Made by a program: the position numbers and the translations under genes. Of a DNA stretch of 12,273 bases, positions 6,653-12,273 are shown one piece after another. Source of the stretch: Flavobacteriales bacterium CG_4_9_14_3_um_filter_32_8 (GTDB lineage Bacteria; Bacteroidota; Bacteroidia; Flavobacteriales_E; Vicingaceae); NCBI GenBank assembly GCA_002790175.1, contig PFUQ01000059.1:1-12273 (forward strand). The letters run 5' to 3'. The notes below the pieces were generated by a model. The model was given only the letters and a program-made list of their open reading frames with translations, had not been told where the DNA came from and did not search any database. Each line of letters starts with the position of its first letter. Position 1 is the stretch's first letter.

Positions 6653-8080
6653 TTATTTTATGTCTTTTTTAAATACTGGGTGAAGAGCTTTAAATTCTTC
6701 ATCACTCATATTTTTATATTTTTCTCCAGAAGATTTCAAAATAGTTTTTACTTCATTGAAAGCTAAAACTGGAAAGTATTTTAAGAATAATAAATAAAAA
6801 ACTGAGAAAATACCAAGTGTACCGATATAAACTCCTAAATCAACAAAAGTTGGGAAAAACATTCTCCATGTGGAAGGTAAGTAATCACGACTAAGACAAG
6901 TAACAATGATATCAAAACGTTCAAACCACATTCCAATATTGATAATAATTGATATGATAAAAGTTAATACTAAACTTGTTCTAACTTTTTTAAACCACAA
7001 GGTAGCAGGAGTAATAAAGTTACAGAAAATTAATGACCAAAATGCCCATGCGTAAGGACCTGTTGCTGCACCAGCCGACATGTAAACATAACTTTCGTAT
7101 TTAACTCCAGTGTACCATCCAATAAAAAATTCGGTTGCATAAGCAACTCCAACAATACCACCTGTTACAATAATAACAAGATTCATATATTCGATATGCT
7201 TCACAGTTATTATATATTCTAAACGCATTGCTTTTCTAGCGATGAGCATCAAAGTCTGAACCATAGCAAATCCAGAAAAAACTGCACCCGCCACAAAATA
7301 TGGCGGAAATATAGTACTATGCCATCCCGGAACGATAGATGTGGCAAAGTCCATAGATACAATAGAATGTACAGAAAAAACTAAAGGTGTTGCAAGTCCA
7401 GCTAATACTAATGAAACTTCTTCAAATCGTTGCCAAGCTTTTGCATTACCTGTCCATCCAAAGCTTAAAAGTGCATACATTAATTTAGGCACTGGCTTTT
7501 TAGCACGGTCTCGAATGGTAGCAAAATCTGGAATTAACCCGATGTACCAAAAAACCAATGAAACTGATAGATAAGTACTAATAGCAAATACATCCCATAA
7601 AAGCGGAGAATTAAAATTTACCCATAATGAACCAAATTGGTTAGGCAATGGAAATACCCAATAAGACATCCAAATTCTACCCATATGAATCATTGGAAAA
7701 GTACCAGCCATAAATACGGCAAAAATCGTCATTGCTTCTGCTGGCCTATTAATTGCCATTCTCCATTTTTGACGGAATAATAATAATACTGCAGAAATTA
7801 ATGTTCCTGCATGTCCAATTCCAACCCACCACACAAAGTTGGTGATGTCCCACGCCCAACCCATGGTGTTGTTTAATCCCCATGTTCCAATTCCAACTCC
7901 TATTAAATATAAGATACTACAAACACCCCATATAGCGACTATTGTAGCTATGGTCATTAACACTTTCCATAATTTTGTAGGTTCATGTTCTATGGCATGT
8001 AAAACATCATTTGTTATCTTGCTGTAAGTAACATCGTCTCCTAAAATTAATGGTTCTCTAATTGCTGCTTCTTTATGCAT
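6653..8080 (-). CDS. actC: Alternative complex III subunit ActC (NrfD/PsrC-like quinol-site membrane subunit)
   Basis: 475 residues with about ten transmembrane helices, related to polysulfide reductase PsrC and NrfD. In ACIII it is the membrane subunit beside ActB that is proposed to bind and oxidise the quinol near the periplasmic side. Family signatures are WWVGIGHAGT (84-93), NRPAEAMTIF (111-120), and a long conserved block at 236-268 with the order SVHSIVSMDFA, then PGWHSTIFPPYFVAGA. These contain the His and Asp residues expected near a quinol or proton path. N- and C-terminal ends are hydrophilic and presumably cytoplasmic. The gene lies 25 nt after actB and 16 nt before actD. The length is normal and no key stretch looks broken. 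Confidence 0.97.
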   Translation of the reverse strand: MHKEAAIREPLILGDDVTYSKITNDVLHAIEHEPTKLWKVLMTIATIVAIWGVCSILYLIGVGIGTWGLNNTMGWAWDITNFVWWVGIGHAGTLISAVLLLFRQKWRMAINRPAEAMTIFAVFMAGTFPMIHMGRIWMSYWVFPLPNQFGSLWVNFNSPLLWDVFAISTYLSVSLVFWYIGLIPDFATIRDRAKKPVPKLMYALLSFGWTGNAKAWQRFEEVSLVLAGLATPLVFSVHSIVSMDFATSIVPGWHSTIFPPYFVAGAVFSGFAMVQTLMLIARKAMRLEYIITVKHIEYMNLVIIVTGGIVGVAYATEFFIGWYTGVKYESYVYMSAGAATGPYAWAFWSLIFCNFITPATLWFKKVRTSLVLTFIISIIINIGMWFERFDIIVTCLSRDYLPSTWRMFFPTFVDLGVYIGTLGIFSVFYLLFLKYFPVLAFNEVKTILKSSGEKYKNMSDEEFKALHPVFKKDIK

Positions 8081-8105
8081 TATTTTATACTTTTAATAAA
8101 ACTTA

Positions 8106-11100
8106 TTAAGCTTCTTCAGTTGTTAAATTTCTCACTTTAGTTTGATAATAGATATTAGGTTCTTGTCCTTTTTCTTCTATTACTCTAAAAGCTCTGTCAT
8201 TTTCCATGTTTAATCTCACACTACTTTTGGTATCATTAAGATCTCCAAATGTAATTGCATTAGTAGGGCAAGAAGATGAACAAGCTGTTTGAATTGAACC
8301 ATCCACAACTTTTGATCCTGCTTTTTTTGCTTCTAATTTCCCTGCTTGAATTCGTTGAACACATAAACTACATTTTTCCATTACCCCTCTTGTTCTAACA
8401 ACTACATCAGGGTTCAAAACCATTCTTCCTAAATCATCTTGTGATGGATTAAAATCTGTAAATAATTTATAAGCTGTGTAATTATACCAGTTAAACCTTC
8501 TTACTTTATACGCACAGTTGTTGGCACAATATCTTGTTCCAATACAACGGTTATATGCCATCATATTTAATCCTTCGTTGCTATGAGTTGTTGCGGCAAC
8601 TGGACAAACAGTTTCGCATCCAGCATGATTACAATGTTGGCACATCATTGGCTGATGAATAACCATTGGGTTATCTGCGGGAGATTCCATTTCTTGATAA
8701 GAAAATGTTGTTCCTTTTCCAGTAGCTTCTTTTGTTTTTTCTAAAGTTCCCTCAATATCTCCAACATTCTGGTAAGTACTTGCGTAATATCTGTCTATTC
8801 TCATCCAATGCATCGTTCTTGCTCTTCTTACTTCATCTTTTCCAATAACTGCAATGTTATTTTCGGCAATACATGAAGTAACACAAGCACTACAACCTGT
8901 GCATGTATTTAAATCTATTGACATTCCCCATCGGTGACCAATATTTTCTACTGGTTGATCACCCCAAAGATTGAATGCTTTTAGTTCTTTTTCAACCAAT
9001 TTACCACCTTCGCTAACTTCAATTACAGGGGTTGGATTAAATTCTTCTTTATTTCCTTCTTTATATACATCAATGGTTGTTTCTCTAACAATTGCTTCTC
9101 TACCCATTATGGTGTGTTGTACTTGTGTACAAGCAATATGATAAGGTTCTGTTGTTTCAACATTAGTTAAAGTAGCCGCTCCATAATAAGAAATTCCATC
9201 TTTAGTAGAAGCCACTAATGGGTATGCGTTTTTACCAACAAGCTCGGCTATATTTCCAACTTTTTTACCATAACCTAAAGCCAAGCCAATAGTTCCTTTT
9301 GCTTGACCAGGCTGAGCAATTACTGGTAAATTATTTACTGTTTTTCCATTTACAGTAACATTTACAACATTCATGGCTTCTTCTTGTCCAAAATGGGTGT
9401 TGTATCCTTTTGCCTCCATTTCGGATGGATTCATGGTTACATAATTGTCCCAAGTTATTTTTGTAATCGGATCGGGCAATTCTTGTAACCAAGGATTATC
9501 AGCACCTACTCCATCTCCTATTGCAATATTTTGTGTTAATTCAATTTCTAATTCACCACCTTTGATAGCTGCAATTGCAGATACAGCTTTTGCAACATCT
9601 CCATTGAATACAAAATTTTCAACACTGATAATAGGATTTAAAGGAATTTCAACCACACCAGATTCTAAAGATTTATTCCAAAAATCTGTAAAAAATAAAC
9701 TAGCTGATTGCTGAGGAAAAATAAATTTCTCCCAAAACTGTTTAATATAATCGTAGTAGGTAGTTTTATTTCCTGCCCATACTAAGATACTTTCCTCAGC
9801 TTGTCGAGTATTAAATAATGGAGAAATTGTTGGTTGACCTAAAGAATAATATCCTGTTACTGGATTTGCATCACTCCAAGATTCCAATTGATGATGAGTT
9901 GGACAAACGTATTTACAAGCTGCGGCTGTATCGTTCATTTTTGAAGCAAAAGAAATAGTTGTTTTAACTTTTCCTAAAGCAGCTTTAAATTCATCTCCCA
10001 TAGTAAATACAGGGTCAATCCCATAAATTAATATAGCATCGACTTTACCTGCATTCATATCGGCAACTAATTCAGCAACTCTGCTATCCAATCCTAGTTT
10101 TGTATTCGAACTTTTATCAAAACTTATTGTATTACCATAATTGCCTAGTAAGTTGTTTATTGCATTCACTAGAACTTGTACATTTTTATCATTAGAGCCA
10201 CAAATAACTATTGATTCTCCTTTAGTTGCTAATAATGCTTTAGCAACTTTTTTGATTTGATTATCATAAGCAGTTTTTGGAGCATTAATATTACCACCAA
10301 TTGCTTTATAAATGCCAGCCACAATTGCTCCATATTCGGAAGGCTTTACTGGAGTTCTCACATCAGCATTAGACCCAGATAAAGACATGTTGGCTTCGAA
10401 CTGAAAATGTTTTGACATCCAATCGTTTTCTGGTTTTCTAGTTTGTGCATAATCGTTTACATACATTAATGCATCTAACCAATTACCCATAAAATCAGCA
10501 CCAACACTCACTATGGTTTTTGCTTTTTTGAAGTTATAAGTAGGAATACAAAGATTTTGCCCAAAAGACTCTACATTTGCCTCTATGATTCCAGAGTAAG
10601 AAATTGCGTCATATCGAACCCAATTACTAGCATTATAACCTCTTATATTTCCTTTTTCATCTAATTCTTTTTTTCCAATAAATTCGCTAATTATTGTTGT
10701 AAAAGAAGGGCTAATAATGGTACTTGATAGTATTTTAATGTTAGTCGAATTTTGTAAATCTTTAATGATAGCAGCATCAATGGTTGCCCAATCTGATGCC
10801 ACAGCATTAATCATTGGCTCTTTTAAACGATTTCCATCATACAAGGAAAGAACAGAAGAGTTAACTCTCGCATTTACTGCTCCTTTTGTTAAGGAAGATT
10901 GTGTGTTACCAACAATATGAATTGGACGACCTTCTCTAGTTTTAACTAATATTGGAGCATAATCATTACCATCAAAATAGGTTGAGGCATAGTAATTTGC
11001 TTTGCCTGGTGTAATTTCTTCTGGTTTATTAAGGTAAGGAATTGCTTTTGTAACGGGAGATTCACAGGATGCTAATGAAGCTGCAGCAACACCAAATCCT

Positions 11101-11273
11101 AAATATTTAAGAAAATCTCTTCTAGTAGTTGAAGAACTTTCTAAAGAATTTTTATCACCTAAAAATTCATCTACTGGTATTTCTTCTGGAAATTCATTTT
11201 TACTAGCTTCTAAAAACTGAGGAGCCTCATTTAATTGTTCTAAACCTTTCCAGTATTTTTTTGAATTAGCCAT
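8106..11273 (-). CDS. actB: Alternative complex III subunit ActB (molybdopterin-oxidoreductase-like/FeS fusion, Tat lipoprotein)
   Basis: 1055 residues. The N-terminus carries a twin-arginine motif (TTRRDFLKYLG, Arg51-Arg52), a hydrophobic stretch, and a lipobox at LASC with Cys70, implying folded export through Tat and lipid anchoring. Residues from about 80 to 780 form a domain related to molybdopterin oxidoreductases; in characterised ACIII this part binds no Mo cofactor. The C-terminal part is a four-cluster ferredoxin module with Cys791/794/797/801, Cys878/881/886/890, Cys910/916/920 and Cys968/971/998/1002. The third group has Thr913 in place of a fourth cysteine, giving 15 ligands, consistent with three [4Fe-4S] and one [3Fe-4S] cluster. 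The conserved stretch YKVRRFNW follows Cys920, with Ala921 where homologs usually have Pro. ActB carries electrons from the quinol site in ActC to the hemes of ActA/ActE. It lies 31 nt after actA and 25 nt before actC. Confidence 0.97.
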   Translation of the reverse strand: MANSKKYWKGLEQLNEAPQFLEASKNEFPEEIPVDEFLGDKNSLESSSTTRRDFLKYLGFGVAAASLASCESPVTKAIPYLNKPEEITPGKANYYASTYFDGNDYAPILVKTREGRPIHIVGNTQSSLTKGAVNARVNSSVLSLYDGNRLKEPMINAVASDWATIDAAIIKDLQNSTNIKILSSTIISPSFTTIISEFIGKKELDEKGNIRGYNASNWVRYDAISYSGIIEANVESFGQNLCIPTYNFKKAKTIVSVGADFMGNWLDALMYVNDYAQTRKPENDWMSKHFQFEANMSLSGSNADVRTPVKPSEYGAIVAGIYKAIGGNINAPKTAYDNQIKKVAKALLATKGESIVICGSNDKNVQVLVNAINNLLGNYGNTISFDKSSNTKLGLDSRVAELVADMNAGKVDAILIYGIDPVFTMGDEFKAALGKVKTTISFASKMNDTAAACKYVCPTHHQLESWSDANPVTGYYSLGQPTISPLFNTRQAEESILVWAGNKTTYYDYIKQFWEKFIFPQQSASLFFTDFWNKSLESGVVEIPLNPIISVENFVFNGDVAKAVSAIAAIKGGELEIELTQNIAIGDGVGADNPWLQELPDPITKITWDNYVTMNPSEMEAKGYNTHFGQEEAMNVVNVTVNGKTVNNLPVIAQPGQAKGTIGLALGYGKKVGNIAELVGKNAYPLVASTKDGISYYGAATLTNVETTEPYHIACTQVQHTIMGREAIVRETTIDVYKEGNKEEFNPTPVIEVSEGGKLVEKELKAFNLWGDQPVENIGHRWGMSIDLNTCTGCSACVTSCIAENNIAVIGKDEVRRARTMHWMRIDRYYASTYQNVGDIEGTLEKTKEATGKGTTFSYQEMESPADNPMVIHQPMMCQHCNHAGCETVCPVAATTHSNEGLNMMAYNRCIGTRYCANNCAYKVRRFNWYNYTAYKLFTDFNPSQDDLGRMVLNPDVVVRTRGVMEKCSLCVQRIQAGKLEAKKAGSKVVDGSIQTACSSSCPTNAITFGDLNDTKSSVRLNMENDRAFRVIEEKGQEPNIYYQTKVRNLTTEEA

Positions 11274-11304
11274 ATCTTATTTTAAAGCTTAATTTTTAAC
11301 TATT

Positions 11305-12273
11305 TTAATAATGACATTTTGCACATTCCCAACCACCAATTTCATCCACAGTTAATTTACCATCGGCAAGTACTTTTTCTTTAAACTCAGGAGTCATTCT
11401 AGCATGCATATCATCATAATAACCATTACCTTCTGTAGCAACTGCAGTTGCTTTATGACATTCAATACACCATTTCATAGTTAATTGGGCATCTTGTGCA
11501 ACGACATCCATTTCTTGTACAAGCCCATGACAAGCCTGGCATTGTTGTTTACCAGCAGTAACATGTTGTTCGTGACTAAAGAAAACGTGTTCAGGTAAAT
11601 TATGTACTTTAATCCATTTTACAGGTTTTGGATGGTTACCATAAATTTGAGTATCTTTATTGTAATCAAGAAAATCATATAATTTTTGAATTTCTTCTGT
11701 CATAGAATATTCCGTTCCATTGTACATAAATGTTTTACCATTAGAACCGTCAATGGCTTTATGGCAGTTCATACAAACATTTAAAGAAGGAATTCCTGAT
11801 GTTTTACTATGACGAGCACTAGAATGGCAATAATTACAATCTATTTTGTCTAAACCAGCATGAATTTGATGCGAAAATTTAATAGGTTGCTCAGGTTTAT
11901 AACCTTGATGAACGCCTATTTGAAAAGCCCCATCCATTAAGCTAACTAATCCACCGAAAATAAAAATGATAATAAAAACAACCATTAACTTAGGATTCTT
12001 TTTAATGATAGCTTTAATATCGCCTATTACAGAATCTGGACCGTTATATACTTTTCCTTCATCTTTTGCAAGAGATTTTTGGGTTGCTATTTTAAGTCGA
12101 ACAAGTACAATCACTAATATGAGGAGCAATAGAAACAATACCCCTAACACATACAATAGAATTGAATTGTCTGGTTCTACAACAACATTAGTTTGATCGG
12201 TGGGTGCAGCATCTGCCACAACAGGCTCTCCAGCAGTAGGATTTTTGATGTACTCCAAAATAGCATCAATTTC
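11305..12273 (-). CDS. actA: Alternative complex III subunit ActA (pentaheme cytochrome c), 5' end outside window
   Basis: The frame is open to the window edge and gives 322 residues, so the N-terminus is missing; the TTG at 12258 is not a credible start. Counting from the edge, residues 1-11 (EIDAILEYIKN) resemble the final helix of a class I cytochrome c domain. A Pro/Ala-rich linker leads to a membrane helix at about 39-60, a second one lies at about 96-116, and a periplasmic domain follows with five heme c motifs: CNYCH (146-150), CMNCH (167-171), CQACH (245-249), CIECH (269-273) and CAKCH (317-321, ending one residue before the stop). Extra histidines such as FSHQIHAG and FSHEQHV can serve as distal ligands. 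ActA accepts electrons within ACIII and passes them toward the oxidase. It is the first visible gene of the act block, 31 nt before actB; its promoter is off the window. Confidence 0.95.
   Translation of the reverse strand, partial: EIDAILEYIKNPTAGEPVVADAAPTDQTNVVVEPDNSILLYVLGVLFLLLLILVIVLVRLKIATQKSLAKDEGKVYNGPDSVIGDIKAIIKKNPKLMVVFIIIFIFGGLVSLMDGAFQIGVHQGYKPEQPIKFSHQIHAGLDKIDCNYCHSSARHSKTSGIPSLNVCMNCHKAIDGSNGKTFMYNGTEYSMTEEIQKLYDFLDYNKDTQIYGNHPKPVKWIKVHNLPEHVFFSHEQHVTAGKQQCQACHGLVQEMDVVAQDAQLTMKWCIECHKATAVATEGNGYYDDMHARMTPEFKEKVLADGKLTVDEIGGWECAKCHY

Noticed and set aside
8106..11273. ActB as an active molybdenum oxidoreductase
   Set aside because: The molybdopterin-like domain is fused to a four-cluster ferredoxin and sits in a complete actABCDEF set; characterised ActB proteins bind no Mo cofactor.
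12257..12258. TTG at 12258 as the start of actA
   Set aside because: The frame stays open upstream to the window edge, there is no signal peptide after the TTG, and the upstream residues look like part of a cytochrome c fold.

Overview
The window is a respiratory-chain locus from an AT-rich bacterium of the phylum Bacteroidota, most likely a Flavobacteriales-type organism. All real genes lie on the minus strand, so transcription runs from the right edge to the left edge. The assignment rests on three things: a complete alternative complex III (act) gene set next to an aa3-type oxidase, protein sequences of flavobacterial style, and start regions without clear Shine-Dalgarno sequences.

Layout in the direction of transcription. 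actA (right edge, 5' end missing) encodes a membrane-anchored pentaheme cytochrome c. actB is a large periplasmic Tat/lipoprotein iron-sulfur subunit. actC is an NrfD-like quinol-site membrane subunit, actD a small membrane subunit, actE a lipoprotein monoheme cytochrome c, and actF a second NrfD-like membrane subunit. These six genes are packed with gaps of 13-31 nt and form one unit. A 168-nt gap follows, then a stand-alone Crp/Fnr-family regulator with an N-terminal cysteine cluster, then a 210-nt gap. After that come coxB (CuA subunit, no fused cytochrome c), coxA (A1-type heme-copper catalytic subunit) and the first part of coxC (subunit III), which runs off the left edge.

How it works together. 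Alternative complex III (ACIII) oxidises menaquinol or another quinol at the membrane subunits and passes electrons through FeS clusters of ActB and hemes of ActA/ActE. The adjacent aa3 oxidase then reduces O2 to water and pumps protons. In Flavobacterium johnsoniae these two complexes form a supercomplex, and the gene adjacency here fits that. CoxB lacks a cytochrome c domain. The truncated ActA appears to begin in the tail of a class I cytochrome c domain, so the electron carrier between the complexes may be tethered to ActA (inference).

The least ordinary element is the Crp/Fnr regulator inserted exactly between the act and cox blocks. It has five cysteines, three clustered at the N-terminus and one at the place of FNR Cys122, and a recognition helix lacking the classical E-x-x-S-R signature. 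It is a candidate redox, O2 or NO sensor controlling this pathway. Otherwise the locus is a well-preserved known system; I saw no mobile element, CRISPR array, tRNA or rRNA.
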